Shown here in pieces: positions 51,644-61,144 of a stretch of DNA of 64,000 bases (position 1 is the stretch's first letter; each line of letters opens with the position of its first letter). Origin of the DNA: CAZWCE01 sp964632505 (lineage in GTDB: Bacteria; Planctomycetota; Planctomycetia; Pirellulales; Thermoguttaceae). The translations under genes and the position numbers were made by a program. The notes under the pieces were generated by a model. The model was not told the origin of the DNA and ran no database searches. It saw only the letters and a program-made list of their open reading frames with translations. The stretch spans positions 124,001-188,000 of the forward strand of contig CAZWCE010000005.1 of the NCBI GenBank assembly GCA_964632505.1, in the 5' to 3' direction.

Positions 51644-52344
51644 AGGGAAGCCATTCGTGTTGAGGACTTATACCATTCAATCACCCGAAACGCGTAAGAT
51701 GGAATTGACGGTGCTTCGGCTTCACGGTCGATCGATTCGTCTCTCGAATGGTCGCTTGCGGAAGGCAAGTGCCGCATCCAACAAGCCGATCGCACGAAAA
51801 TCCCGCAATTTTTCCTCTTTCGCGATATCTAAATATAGAACACTTTTTTGGTCTTCCTTGTAGAAAAAGGACGATTGCCACAAAAGTTGAATCTGTGTCC
51901 TACGTAAAAAATTGTAATCCAATTGTCGGGCGATGAAAGCACTAAGTCCCTTTTTCTTCTGAGTTTACGGAAAAATAGCGCCCACAGTTTTTTGAGGGAC
52001 GCGACGATTGTGACGGTTTGCGGGAGGGATTGACCAGGGGAATCGTTGGGGGGGAAAATTCATTTCCCCGGAAACCCAACCTGGGGGCATGAGGAGAGTT
52101 CCCGACGCAGGTGCTCCTGTTGCGATTTTTATGTGCTTTTTATACTTATTTACCGGAAAGCAATCAATTCCATTTATGTGATCAATAGTGTCGGTTTGAG
52201 ACTGAAATTCGAATCGTCGGGAAAAATCGTTTTTCAAACGGTTTTTGGAGGTCGGGAAGCCACCGTGGGGACGATTCCCTATAATGGTTTCGGTGGATCC
52301 ATCAAAGGCACATGGTGTTCCCCTTTTTCGGAAGGAGAGAGCGG
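51644..52344. other. Divergent intergenic region, A/T-rich
   Basis: The 701-bp gap is A/T-rich compared with its neighbours. A leftward TATAAG (51667-51672) could start the hybrid kinase transcript with a very short leader. A perfect 7-bp hairpin (GGGGAAA 52051-52057, TTTCCCC 52063-52069) and the rightward -10 box at 52280 are also present. No gene is supported. Confidence 0.45.
52280..52285 (+). promoter_or_regulatory. Candidate -10 box for the decarboxylase gene
   Basis: A perfect TATAAT followed by GG sits 60 bases before the start codon. No good -35 is visible at the right distance. The same TATAATGG occurs at the pseudopilin promoter. Confidence 0.35.
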
Positions 52345-54066
52345 ATGGAAGATCTGGGCACGTTCGCAAAACAATCGCAGAGTGAACCCCGACCGGAGCT
52401 CGACGCGGTCGTTACCGAGAAACAGGAACCGGTTTCCGGGATTTCGATCGGCGACTATCTCATCCGGCGCTTGCTCGATTATCGGGTGAACGACCTGTTC
52501 GGAATCCCGGGAGACTACACCCTTTCGTTCTACTCCAAGTTGGAGGAGAGCCCCATCAACGTGGTCGGCTGCACTCGGGAAGACAACGCCGGTTTCGCGG
52601 CCGACGCCTACGCCCGGGTTCACGGCATCGGGGCGATCTGCGTGACCTACGCGGTGGGGGGGCTCAGTGCCTGCAACGCCGTCGCGGGGGCTTATGCCGA
52701 AAAGTCGCCGGTGATCGTCATCAGCGGTTCGCCGGGGAAGAAGGAGCAGATGCGTCATCCGCTGTTGCATCATCGGGTGCGGGACTTCCGGACCCAATTG
52801 GAGGTGTATCATCGGCTTTGTGTGGCGTCGACCGTCTTGGATGATGCCGATTTGGCGCTGCGGGAGATCGACCGGGTGCTCGAAGCGGTGGTGCGCTACC
52901 GACGACCGGGCTACATCGAATTGCCGCGTGATATGGTCGACGTCGTGCCGGAAGGGATCTATCGTCCGGTACAAGCCCGATTGGTCAGCGACCCGGGGGC
53001 TCTGGAAGAAGCGACCGGCGAGGCGCGCCGGCGGCTGGCCGAGGCGAAACGTCCCTGTATTCTCGCCGGGGTCGAGATCCACCGTTTCGGGCTGCAAAAA
53101 CGTCTCTTGAAGATGGCCGAATCGCTGAATCTTCCGATCGCCACGACCCTTTTGGGGAAGAGCGTCATCGCGGAGAGTCATCCTCTTTTCGCGGGCGTTT
53201 ACGAGGGGGCGATGGGCCGGGAAGACGTGACCCGATTCGTCGAAGAGAGCGACCTGGTTTTCGTGCTGGGGGCGTTCGTGACCGATTTGAATCTCGGCAT
53301 TTACACGGCGAAGCTCGATCCGACCCGCTGCATCTACGCCACGAGTGAACTATTGCGGATCAGTCATCACCGTTTCGACGGTGTGTTGCTCTCGCACTTC
53401 ATCCAATCGTTGACTCGGTCCGAACTCCGCGCCGAGGATCGCGCGCTTCCGGCGACGCGCACTCCCGAACCGCTGGAACTGAAGCCGGAGAACCCGATCA
53501 CGGTCACCCGGCTCATGCGGCGGCTGAACGCGTCGCTCGATGCCTCGACGATCGTCATTGCCGACGTGGGCGATTCCTTGTTCGCGGCGGCCGATCTCAT
53601 CGTGCGCGAGCAGACCGATTTCATGAGCCCGGCCTATTACGCCACGCTCGGCTTTGCCGTTCCCGCGGCCCTCGGGGTGTTGACGGCCCGCCCCGACTTG
53701 CGGCCGATCGTCATCGCCGGCGACGGCGGCTTCCAGATGACCGCCACCGAATTGGGGACGATGACCGGCATCGGGCTGGCCCCGATCGTGATCGTCCTGG
53801 ATAACAAAGGATACGGCACCGAGCGCATCCTTCACCCCGGCGAGCACAAGTTCAACGACATCCACCCCTGGCGGTATCACGAACTGCCGCGGGTGTTCGG
53901 GGGAGGGACGGGGTATGAGATTCACACCGAAGGTCAGTTCGATCAAGCGCTTCGCGCCGCGATCGACGATACCTCCGGTCCCGCGATTCTGCATGTCCAC
54001 ATCGCCGGAGACGATTGGAGCGACGCTTTGAAACGACTCGGCAAAGCGCTGGGAAGTTTTATCTGA
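52345..54066 (+). CDS. Thiamine-diphosphate 2-ketoacid decarboxylase (pyruvate/indolepyruvate type)
   Basis: This is a 573-residue ThDP enzyme that decarboxylates a 2-keto acid to an aldehyde. Glu79 in CTREDNAG activates the cofactor. The His142-His143 pair in RHPLLHHRVRDF is specific to the pyruvate and indolepyruvate decarboxylase branch and is absent from acetolactate synthase. The ThDP/Mg motif is GDGG (Asp460) to Asn487 in LDNKGYG. A class of bacterial relatives uses phenylpyruvate, branched or indole keto acids, so the substrate is open. AAGGAGAGAGCGG precedes the ATG. It converges with tatC, 34 bases apart. Confidence 0.9.
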   Translation: MEDLGTFAKQSQSEPRPELDAVVTEKQEPVSGISIGDYLIRRLLDYRVNDLFGIPGDYTLSFYSKLEESPINVVGCTREDNAGFAADAYARVHGIGAICVTYAVGGLSACNAVAGAYAEKSPVIVISGSPGKKEQMRHPLLHHRVRDFRTQLEVYHRLCVASTVLDDADLALREIDRVLEAVVRYRRPGYIELPRDMVDVVPEGIYRPVQARLVSDPGALEEATGEARRRLAEAKRPCILAGVEIHRFGLQKRLLKMAESLNLPIATTLLGKSVIAESHPLFAGVYEGAMGREDVTRFVEESDLVFVLGAFVTDLNLGIYTAKLDPTRCIYATSELLRISHHRFDGVLLSHFIQSLTRSELRAEDRALPATRTPEPLELKPENPITVTRLMRRLNASLDASTIVIADVGDSLFAAADLIVREQTDFMSPAYYATLGFAVPAALGVLTARPDLRPIVIAGDGGFQMTATELGTMTGIGLAPIVIVLDNKGYGTERILHPGEHKFNDIHPWRYHELPRVFGGGTGYEIHTEGQFDQALRAAIDDTSGPAILHVHIAGDDWSDALKRLGKALGSFI

Positions 54067-54100
54067 TACGACGACTCATCGCGCCCGCATTGCCGGTCGA

Positions 54101-55294
54101 TCAGACTTCTTCGTCGCCGAGGGCGTCGTCATAGATGCTCTGGCGGCGGGGGAAGTATTTGCACATGCCGACTCCGCCGAAGTAGAGCAACGTAAGCGGC
54201 GCGGCCATGAGCATCATGCTCCAGGGATCCGAGGGCGTCAGGAACATGGCGATGGCGAGGATGACCAACACGGCCATGCGCCATTTCGCCAAATAGGATT
54301 CGACCGTGAAGAGCCCGATGCGCTCGAGAAAGAGCATCACCAGCGGCAGTTGGAAACTGATGCCGAATCCCAGCGGCAAAAACAGCACGAAGCTGAGCCA
54401 TTCGCTGATGCGGGGGTCGGGATCGATGCCGAGCCAGTCGTTGAACTTGAAGAGAAATCGCAAGACGAACTGGAAGACGACGAAAAAGGCCAGTGCCGCT
54501 CCGCCGAGAAACAGCCCGAGGCTGATCGGCAAAAAGACATGCACGTATTTCTTCTCATGCGGATAGAGCCCGGCGGCGACGAAGGCCCAAATGTTGTAGA
54601 AAATGCCGGGGCTGGCGATCAAGAGCCCAACCAGCAGCGAGGCCTTGAGGAAAATGGTGAACGCCTCTTGGGCGTTCAGGGCGGTGGTGCGGATGCGGGA
54701 GTCGGTTTCGAGTCTCTTCCAGATGAGCACCTGGACCGGTTCGGGGAGCGGTTTTTCGGCTTTCTTGTTCTCGTCCTTTTTGTCCGGTTTGCTTGAAGTT
54801 TCCGAATCGTTCGGGGTACCGCCTTCCTTCGATTTCTCGGAATCCGTTTCGGGGGCTTCTCCTTTGGGGGAAGAGGCGGCCCGATCGGTGTCGGTGTCGC
54901 GATTCTTGTCGGGATCGAGCCATCGGGTCTCGAGGCCGAACTGCGTGGCGAGCTGATCGGGAAAAATATACACCTCTTCGGGGTACATTTTCAGCTTCTT
55001 GGGGATGGTCGCGACGTTCTGGCCGTATCCCATGGCCAAGAGCTCATTCATTTGGGCGTCGACCCTGTCTTCAGCTCTTTTCTGGTAATACTCCATCAGA
55101 GCGCTTTTCAAAGGCGTTTGGATGAATCGCACGACCGTCGAGCCGAACAGCAGACCGATGACGAACCCGCCGACCACCCACCATAGTGCGCGCCAGAGGC
55201 ATTGTCGGAGTTCTTCGAGGTGGTCCCCGAAGCTCATCGTGCTCTCATCGAAAAGATCGTCTTTTTTTTTCTTCAGTTGATCTAACAGGGCCAT
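54101..55294 (-). CDS. tatC: Twin-arginine translocase TatC with a large periplasmic insertion
   Basis: This is a 397-residue TatC (E. coli has 258). The cytoplasmic start FGDHLEELR (Glu28) and the second loop with YPHEKKY (Glu247) carry the signal-peptide binding residues. LFLPLGFGISFQLPLVMLFL and LTPSDPWS match later helices. Between the first span and the LNAQEAFTIFLKASL segment there are about 145 residues where E. coli has about 15; most are acidic and Lys-rich (residues 125-185). No tatA or tatB gene is adjacent. The chosen ATG (55294) has no strong ribosome binding site. Confidence 0.92.
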   Translation of the reverse strand: MALLDQLKKKKDDLFDESTMSFGDHLEELRQCLWRALWWVVGGFVIGLLFGSTVVRFIQTPLKSALMEYYQKRAEDRVDAQMNELLAMGYGQNVATIPKKLKMYPEEVYIFPDQLATQFGLETRWLDPDKNRDTDTDRAASSPKGEAPETDSEKSKEGGTPNDSETSSKPDKKDENKKAEKPLPEPVQVLIWKRLETDSRIRTTALNAQEAFTIFLKASLLVGLLIASPGIFYNIWAFVAAGLYPHEKKYVHVFLPISLGLFLGGAALAFFVVFQFVLRFLFKFNDWLGIDPDPRISEWLSFVLFLPLGFGISFQLPLVMLFLERIGLFTVESYLAKWRMAVLVILAIAMFLTPSDPWSMMLMAAPLTLLYFGGVGMCKYFPRRQSIYDDALGDEEV

Positions 55295-55737
55295 ACTGAG
55301 AATCCATGAATCGGCAAAGGGAGGAGGCAACGAGACCGGGTGCCCGGAAGTTGGATTTCCGGCAGCAGGTATTTCAAGGGATTAAATCATCGTAGGGCGT
55401 GAACGGAAAAATCTCCGGCAGAAGATCGCTTCGGCAGTCATCCTCTCTCTGGAGAGACCGGGGCACGAGTGGCCGACGCACGGCCGCTGTGGGAGTAGGC
55501 CCGGAGGGCACTTTCAGTAGACTGATAACTTCCTATCATACCACCGACAACGGGGCATCGGCAAGTATGAACTCCCCGGGGAAAGCCACCTTGCCGAAAA
55601 AAGCGAAATCCGGTAGGGTTCTACGGTCCTCGACGGGGGACCGACGAACGAAAGGGGGCTTTGCTCGATGATTCGGGAGGTTTTCTCGTTCGACTGGGAG
55701 TGTCCGATCGCCTTTGTATCTCGAAAAGAGGCTGCCG
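55295..55737. other. Divergent intergenic region of tatC and the small lipoprotein gene
   Basis: It holds the leftward tatC promoter (55535-55564). The rest is featureless; no promoter was found for the lipoprotein. Confidence 0.4.
55535..55564 (-). promoter_or_regulatory. Sigma-70-type promoter for tatC
   Basis: On the minus strand TTGCCG and TATGAT are 18 bp apart. The leader would be about 235 bases. Confidence 0.48.
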
Positions 55738-56040
55738 ATGATGCGTGGTTTGAAGCTCGTTTTGCTGTTTCTTGTCGTGATCTTCCCGGCCGGATGTTCC
55801 GCGCGTCGATGGAAACTCCCCAATTTCCCGCATCCCGGTCATATCGAGACCCAGCGAGCCAACGCCGAATGGTATGATCCGTATCCTGAGCCGAACAATG
55901 GCTATCCGGTCAACGATTTGCGTCCCCCCGGCTACGAAAGACCTCAGAACGACCATGTCCAGGCGCAGCGCTACACGAAGAGTCTGGTGCAGCCGACCCC
56001 GCCATTTCCGCCACCCTACGCGACGCCGTATCAGCCGTAA
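55738..56040 (+). CDS. Small proline-rich lipoprotein, uncharacterised
   Basis: This is a 100-residue lipoprotein with signal KLVLLFLVVIFPAGC (lipobox PAGC, Cys20). The mature 80 residues are rich in Pro, Tyr and Asn, and the motif WYDPYPEPNNGYPVNDLRPP suggests an extended chain. GAGGCTGCCG precedes the ATG. Short Pro-rich lipoproteins of this kind are common in planctomycetes with no known function. Confidence 0.7.
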   Translation: MMRGLKLVLLFLVVIFPAGCSARRWKLPNFPHPGHIETQRANAEWYDPYPEPNNGYPVNDLRPPGYERPQNDHVQAQRYTKSLVQPTPPFPPPYATPYQP

Positions 56041-56111
56041 GCTTTTCTCGATTCCGACGGCATGTCGCTCTTTTTCGCTCCGGTCTCTCTGGAGGGATGT
56101 CCACGGCGCCT

Positions 56112-56117
56112 TATAAT
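56112..56117 (+). promoter_or_regulatory. Candidate -10 box upstream of the pseudouridine synthase
   Basis: A perfect TATAAT followed by GG lies 98 bases before the start codon. No -35 is recognisable at 16-18 bp. Confidence 0.35.
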
Positions 56118-56215
56118 GGAAGTGATAAGGGTGGCAAGGGAGTGGAATTTTCCGAGCAGGCGAACGCTGTGTTTCCGCTTCCTCCCAAGGATCCTCTTTC
56201 CCCCACTAGGGCGTG

Positions 56216-57112
56216 ATGCCAAAGAAGAAACGAGCAAAATCATCTCCGGGTCGAAAAAAATCGAGTCGCAAACAGCGGGTTTCTTCACCCCAAGGGAAGC
56301 TTCGGCCACGGCGACCGAAGAAGCGCCCCGGTGCTCCTCCCCGTCGGAAGAGGGCTCCCTTGTTTGCTTCCCATAGCGAGGAAGGGGTACGATTGCAGAA
56401 AGTGCTTGCGGCGGCAGGCTTTGGAAGTCGTCGGCAGTGCGAAGATCTGATCGTGGAAGCCCGGGTGGAGATCGATCGGCAAGTGATCACCGAGTTGGGA
56501 ACCCGCGTCGACCCGCTGAAACAGGAGATTCGCGTCGATGGCGAAGTCCTCTCGCGACCTCGCCCCGTCTATTTCGCGGTTTATAAGCCCAAGGGGTATA
56601 TCTGTTCGCACCACGATCCTCGGGGCAGACCGCTGGCCGTCGAGCTGATTCCCCCCAAATTCGGGAGGTTGTTCACCGTCGGGCGACTCGATATGAACAG
56701 TGAGGGGCTGATTCTGGTCACCAACGACGGCGCCCTGGCCGAACGGTTGACTCATCCACGCTATGAAGTTCCCAAGCGGTATATTGTTCAGGTGGCCGGC
56801 CAACTCGAACAGGAAGTGCTCGTGCAGTTGAAAAAAGGCATCTATCTGGCCGAAGGAGTCGCCCGAGTCGCGGAGGCCAGGATTCGCGGGCATTTCAAGA
56901 ACAGCACGATCGTCGAAATGACGCTCACCGAGGGGAAAAATCGCGAAATCCGTCGCATTCTCGCCCGCATGGAGCACAAGGTGATGAAATTGCAGCGCAT
57001 TGCCGTGGGGAATGTCAAGCTGGGGAAGATGCTTCCGGGCGATTATCGTCCCCTCACCGGTCGGGAGGTCGATCAACTTTACGCCACGGCGCAAATGTCT
57101 CAGCAGACGTAA
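56216..57112 (+). CDS. RsuA/RluB-family pseudouridine synthase
   Basis: This is a 298-residue enzyme. The S4 RNA-binding domain covers residues 55-110 (VRLQKVLAAAGFGSRRQCED), and the catalytic domain has GRLDMNSEGLILVTNDG with the catalytic Asp159. The first 50 residues are Lys/Arg/Pro-rich and disordered, as in many RluB proteins. It should convert a uridine of rRNA, most likely in 23S (RluB) although RsuA (16S) or RluE/F specificity is possible. A GTG one codon upstream is an alternative start. It precedes pyrK by 40 bases, perhaps in one transcript. Confidence 0.88.
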   Translation: MPKKKRAKSSPGRKKSSRKQRVSSPQGKLRPRRPKKRPGAPPRRKRAPLFASHSEEGVRLQKVLAAAGFGSRRQCEDLIVEARVEIDRQVITELGTRVDPLKQEIRVDGEVLSRPRPVYFAVYKPKGYICSHHDPRGRPLAVELIPPKFGRLFTVGRLDMNSEGLILVTNDGALAERLTHPRYEVPKRYIVQVAGQLEQEVLVQLKKGIYLAEGVARVAEARIRGHFKNSTIVEMTLTEGKNREIRRILARMEHKVMKLQRIAVGNVKLGKMLPGDYRPLTGREVDQLYATAQMSQQT

Positions 57113-57152
57113 CTCATTAGAAGGCAACTATTACGGACGGATTTCTCTCTTC

Positions 57153-58031
57153 ATGACTCAATGCGATCATCATCCCGCTTATGCCGATCATGCCTGGTCC
57201 GGTCTGGTGACCGTCGAGGAAAATCGGCGGCGAGCCGACATGCTTTACTCGCTGCGAATCGACGCTCCCGAGATCGTCGGGGCGGTCCGTCCGGGGCAAT
57301 TTCTCATGCTCCGACTTCCCGCTCAGGACGATCCCCTCCTCGGACGGCCGTTGGCCGTTTTCAGGCTCGATCGTCAAGCGGGGACGCTGGAGGTTCTTTA
57401 TCTGGTCGTTGGGAAAATGACCCGGCGGCTGACCGGTCTTCGGGCAGGGGATCGCCTCGAAGCCTGGGGGCCCTTAGGGAACGGGTTTCCGCTCCGCGAG
57501 ACGAAGCATCTGATCATGGTCGCCGGAGGCATCGGGCAGACGCCGTTTTACACCCTCGCCGAGCAAGCACTGGGAAAAGCCGCGTTTCCCTGGAAAACGT
57601 CGGAGGGAGTCTCTCGGGAAGCGTTGCCGAAGGTGGAGAAAGTGTCCCTCCTTTTCGGGGGACGGTCGGCCGATCGGCTCGTCGGCGAGAGGGCGTTTCG
57701 CGAACTCGGCGTCGAGGTGCACTTGGCGACCGATGACGGCTCGCTCGGCCATCACGGAAAGGTGACCGATCTGATCAAACCGGTGGTGGGAGAGCCGCCA
57801 GTGGAGGGTCACCTGGTGGCCTGCGGCCCGGAGCCGATGCTCAAGGCGTGTGCCCACGAAGCGAAGCGATGGGGCATTTCTTGCGATGTGTCGCTTGAAA
57901 CCCCGATGGCGTGTGGGTTGGGGATCTGCTACAGTTGCGTGGTCGAGGTGTTCGACGAAGCGGGCAACATCGACTACAAGCGGACCTGCGTCGACGGTCC
58001 GGTGTTCGACGCTGCGCGATTGAAGTGGTGA
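57153..58031 (+). CDS. pyrK: Dihydroorotate dehydrogenase electron-transfer subunit
   Basis: This is a 292-residue flavin/iron-sulphur protein that passes electrons from dihydroorotate dehydrogenase B to NAD. The FAD-binding region is GRPLAVFRLD, and the NAD region is MVAGGIGQTPFYTLAEQAL. The [2Fe-2S] ligands lie in ACGLGICYSCVVEV plus a later RTCVDGPVF. The product matches PyrK rather than a general ferredoxin reductase by size and cluster spacing. The partner pyrD is not in the window. The ATG at 57153 lacks a strong ribosome binding site. Confidence 0.88.
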   Translation: MTQCDHHPAYADHAWSGLVTVEENRRRADMLYSLRIDAPEIVGAVRPGQFLMLRLPAQDDPLLGRPLAVFRLDRQAGTLEVLYLVVGKMTRRLTGLRAGDRLEAWGPLGNGFPLRETKHLIMVAGGIGQTPFYTLAEQALGKAAFPWKTSEGVSREALPKVEKVSLLFGGRSADRLVGERAFRELGVEVHLATDDGSLGHHGKVTDLIKPVVGEPPVEGHLVACGPEPMLKACAHEAKRWGISCDVSLETPMACGLGICYSCVVEVFDEAGNIDYKRTCVDGPVFDAARLKW

Positions 58032-58069
58032 GCCGTTTTTTCTCGGCTGTCCCACCTCCAAGGCATGAG

Positions 58070-58090
58070 AGAGCGGCGGATGGCCGCTCT
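58070..58090. other. Hairpin between convergent pyrK and rpsT
   Basis: AGAGCGGC and GCCGCTCT form a perfect 8-bp stem with a 5-base loop. No T-tract is present on either strand, so it may protect transcript ends rather than terminate. Confidence 0.35.
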
Positions 58091-58121
58091 AGGGCGGGAG
58101 TCTTCCGTTTCGGGGAGGAAA

Positions 58122-58403
58122 TCAGCTCGCCGAGCCGGCGCTCTTGAGCTTCCGGACGGCCGCCGAAAGACGCGATTTCTTGCGGGCCGCCATGTTCGGG
58201 TGCACGATCTTACGCGCAGCGGCCTTATCCAGCGTTTTCACCGCCTGGTGGAAGCATTTTTCGGCCTCCTCGACGTTTTTCTCCGCGATCGCCTTGTCGA
58301 CGTTCCGGCAACGATTTCGCACGTAGCTCCGCACCGAACGCTTATGCAATCGGCGCTCCTGATCCTGACGCAGTCGTTTAATGGCACTTTTGGTATTCGG
58401 CAT
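58122..58403 (-). CDS. rpsT: 30S ribosomal protein S20
   Basis: This is a 93-residue basic protein that binds the 5' domain of 16S rRNA. MPNTKSAIKRLRQDQERR at the start and DKAAARKIVHPNMAARKKSR near the end are the family signatures. CAGGGAATC precedes the ATG. It follows the TPR gene by 84 bases and converges with pyrK. Length and motifs are normal. Confidence 0.96.
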   Translation of the reverse strand: MPNTKSAIKRLRQDQERRLHKRSVRSYVRNRCRNVDKAIAEKNVEEAEKCFHQAVKTLDKAAARKIVHPNMAARKKSRLSAAVRKLKSAGSAS

Positions 58404-58487
58404 GATTCCCTGAAAATAGATGGGTTCGAAAGGCTTTGAAAAAAGAAATTTCGGAACCGGATTGAACCGAGTTGTTTTCGAGAAACT

Positions 58488-59882
58488 CTAATTTTGACTC
58501 CGCTGAGCGATTTTGTCCAGTAGGTCCGAGACATCTTTGTAAGAAAAATCGATTTCCGCCAGTTGCGAAGCAAGTTCCTCGGCAAGATCGTATTTCTTGA
58601 GTCCCAGAGCCAGCTTCGCTCCAAGATAATAGGCCTTCTTCTTGTACTCGAGCTGTTGATCGGTCAACTGTTCCACCGCCTGCTGATAATGTTTCATCGC
58701 CAACGGGTACTGTTTGATTTGCTGAAAGCATTGCCCGAGGGCAAGCAGGCTCTCTCCCTGTCGCGTGGTATCGCGTTTGGCTTGCTGAAATTCGGCGATC
58801 GCTTCCTTGTACTGTCCGGCGGCCTGCAGAGAGACACCGTACTCATAGTGGTAGTGGGGGTTTTGGGGGCTCAACTCCACCCGATAGGCGTTCCACTGGA
58901 GGGTCTTTTCCTCCAGTTCCTTTTTCTTGGCGAAGAACTTTTCCTTCAATTCCGGTTTCGGATCCTGCTCATATTGTTGTTTGATCTCGTTGACTTTTTT
59001 CCTCAGTCGGCGCCGCTGGATATCGAGCAAACGATCCTTCAAGTCGGAATCTTCCGGCAGCGACTTCAAGCCCCATTGATAGATCTCTTCCGCCTTTTTG
59101 AGGTTATCGCTCTGTGAATGGATGTCGGCGAGATCGAGGTAGGCGAACTTGTCATCCGGATTCTTGCGGATCCGCTTTTCGAGTTTTTCTTCCGGGGAAG
59201 GTTCGGGCACTCCGCTGTCGGCCGCCTCGGTAGGGGTGTCGAGCTTCGATTTGCTCACCTCCTGCTCTTCGTACCGGCCTTTTTTGATCGTCCGCTCGAC
59301 CGAAAGATTCGAGATCATTCGTTGCACCTCGCGGTCGTCCGGCTTTGCCTTGAGGACGCGGTTGAAACAGGCGATCGCCTGATCGAACTCGTTCCGATCG
59401 GCCAGAATTTCGCCGGCGCGGCGGTTGATGTCGGGATGATTCGGGTTGTTTTCCAGCGCCAGCTTCAGGTAGGCCAGTTCGGCGTCGGTGTATCCCAGCT
59501 CTCCGACGGCGTTGCTCATCGAAACCAACGCATTGGAATCCCAAGGATTCAGCTTGAGCATCTCCGCCGCCTGCTTCATCACGTCGTCCCACTTCTTGCG
59601 GATTTCCGACTTCTTCAGAGCGGCCTTGTTCCCCGCGCCTTTCAAAAAGGCCATTTTGCTGCCTTTTTTGTTGTTCTCATATTTCAGTCTGAGATTGCCG
59701 AGAAATGTCTGTATGTAGATCATGTTTCCCGGGTCGCCCAGCAAGCACTGCGTGAACATCTCGTTGGCGTAGTCGTGTTCACCCTGATTCATCAGGCGGT
59801 TGCCGTGCTCGAAACACTTTTGAAGACGTTTTCGGACGGCGGGAGAGATCGGCATTTTGCCCGATTTTGCTTCGTCAGCCAT
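58488..59882 (-). CDS. TPR-repeat protein, uncharacterised
   Basis: This is a 464-residue cytoplasmic protein of tandem tetratricopeptide repeats. Clear units include RLMNQGEHDYANEMFTQCLL, EFDQAIACFNRVLKAKPDDR, NLKKAEEIYQWGLKSLPEDS and AGQYKEAIAEFQQAKRDT. A Lys/Glu-rich coiled segment (about 285-340) divides two TPR blocks. No signal peptide or membrane helix is seen. The ATG at 59882 (MADEAKSGK) is chosen over a frame extension to 59924. The role is probably as a protein-binding scaffold. It may share a transcript with rpsT. Confidence 0.8.
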   Translation of the reverse strand: MADEAKSGKMPISPAVRKRLQKCFEHGNRLMNQGEHDYANEMFTQCLLGDPGNMIYIQTFLGNLRLKYENNKKGSKMAFLKGAGNKAALKKSEIRKKWDDVMKQAAEMLKLNPWDSNALVSMSNAVGELGYTDAELAYLKLALENNPNHPDINRRAGEILADRNEFDQAIACFNRVLKAKPDDREVQRMISNLSVERTIKKGRYEEQEVSKSKLDTPTEAADSGVPEPSPEEKLEKRIRKNPDDKFAYLDLADIHSQSDNLKKAEEIYQWGLKSLPEDSDLKDRLLDIQRRRLRKKVNEIKQQYEQDPKPELKEKFFAKKKELEEKTLQWNAYRVELSPQNPHYHYEYGVSLQAAGQYKEAIAEFQQAKRDTTRQGESLLALGQCFQQIKQYPLAMKHYQQAVEQLTDQQLEYKKKAYYLGAKLALGLKKYDLAEELASQLAEIDFSYKDVSDLLDKIAQRSQN

Positions 59883-60367
59883 AATATTCGCTCGCGTGGA
59901 AGTGGAATAGTCGTCAAATTTCAATCATCGTGTTCAAGGAAGCGGCGGGGTCGGGGGCTGTGGAGCGACGACCGAGGCGTCCTCAGGGCCATCGCGATCG
60001 GATTCCCGACGGGGAAGGGGCCCGCCGAGCCGCGATCACTTGCCCGATCGACTTCGCCCGACCATAATGGAGGAGCCGTTCCGCCCGGAAATCATCCATT
60101 GCCCCCCAGGCAACGGAAAGGCATCTGAGAAGGGATGACCCAGATTCCCCACGGGAGAAACCGCGTCGCGTTTCATGGGAATCTCTCGGAGGCCGAACGG
60201 GTGCCTCATCGCTATTTTATGTCGGTTCGACGGCAAACACAACGTCTTTTGCTGAACAAATCCGACTTACGGTTCGTAGCAGAGGGTGGAACCGGTCTCC
60301 CGGCACGTGATTGCTGCGCGCCGTTCTCCGGCAATTCGGCTTCCTTGAAAGGAAGTGCATCATCGTT
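59883..60367. other. Divergent intergenic region of the TPR gene and hemD
   Basis: A rightward promoter candidate lies at 60040-60068. Open frames on both strands here are not supported by composition or ribosome binding sites. Confidence 0.4.
60040..60068 (+). promoter_or_regulatory. Candidate promoter for hemD
   Basis: TTGCCC and CATAAT are 17 bp apart, and GG follows the -10. The leader would be about 290 bases, so an undetected closer promoter is possible. Confidence 0.35.
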
Positions 60368-61144
60368 ATGCCTGGTCCCCTTTCGAATCGGACGGTGGTG
60401 GTCACCCGCCCTGAAGCTCAAGCGGAAACGCTTGCGGGACGCTTGCGGGCGCAAGGGGCTCGTGTGCTCTTGCAGCCCACGATCGAGATCCTTCCCCCCA
60501 AAACGTGGGAAAAGGTCGATGCAATGGTTCGGGATGGGTCGACGTTCGATTGGGTCCTTTTTTCCAGTACCAACGGCGTCAATGGTTGGCTGGAACGGGT
60601 TGGGGTGGTCGGGGTTTCCCCGGAAGATCCGACGTGGTCGTGCCGCATTGCCGCCATCGGCCCGTCCACCGCCCGGGCCCTCGAAAGAGCGGGTTGGAAG
60701 GTCGATCTTGTGCCTGAAACGCATTACCGGGCCGAATCGCTTGCCGATCTGCTGTCCCCGGAGGCGAAAGGGCGTCGATTTCTGCAAGTCCGCGGATCGC
60801 GTGGCCGCGGCGTGTTGGAAGATCGGCTCCGGGAAGCCGGGGGGGAGGTCGTGCCGTGCCGTGTCTACCGCAGTGTCGATGTGCAACAGGTCGCCCCCGC
60901 GGTGGCCGAGGCCTATGCTCGAGGCGACGTCGACTGGACGACCGTCACCAGCCCCGCCATCGGACGCTCGCTCGGAAGGCTCCTTGGCGGGGATCTGAAA
61001 AAAAGTCGGCTGGCGGCGATCAGCCCCCTGACCGCCGAATCGCTTCGCGTGCAGGGGTTGGAGGTGACGGTCACCGCCCGGGAGGCGACGATGGATAGTT
61101 TGACCGAAACGATCGCTGAATGGGAACAGGGACATCATTCGTGA
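60368..61144 (+). CDS. hemD: Uroporphyrinogen-III synthase
   Basis: This is a 258-residue two-lobed enzyme that closes and inverts hydroxymethylbilane to uroporphyrinogen III in haem and sirohaem synthesis. NRTVVVTRPEAQAETLAGRL is the typical start. FDWVLFSSTNGVNGWLERV and the later VDWTTVTSPAIGRSLGRLL and LAAISPLTAESLRVQGL are the conserved blocks. HemD proteins diverge strongly, so there is no single diagnostic residue. AAGGAAG lies about 13 bases before the ATG. It stands alone, without hemC or hemB nearby. Confidence 0.85.
   Translation: MPGPLSNRTVVVTRPEAQAETLAGRLRAQGARVLLQPTIEILPPKTWEKVDAMVRDGSTFDWVLFSSTNGVNGWLERVGVVGVSPEDPTWSCRIAAIGPSTARALERAGWKVDLVPETHYRAESLADLLSPEAKGRRFLQVRGSRGRGVLEDRLREAGGEVVPCRVYRSVDVQQVAPAVAEAYARGDVDWTTVTSPAIGRSLGRLLGGDLKKSRLAAISPLTAESLRVQGLEVTVTAREATMDSLTETIAEWEQGHHS

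Noticed and set aside
52046..52489. Rightward open frame of 147 codons overlapping the decarboxylase start
   Set aside because: Different frame from the decarboxylase, Cys/Arg-rich, no ribosome binding site; the decarboxylase start is well supported.
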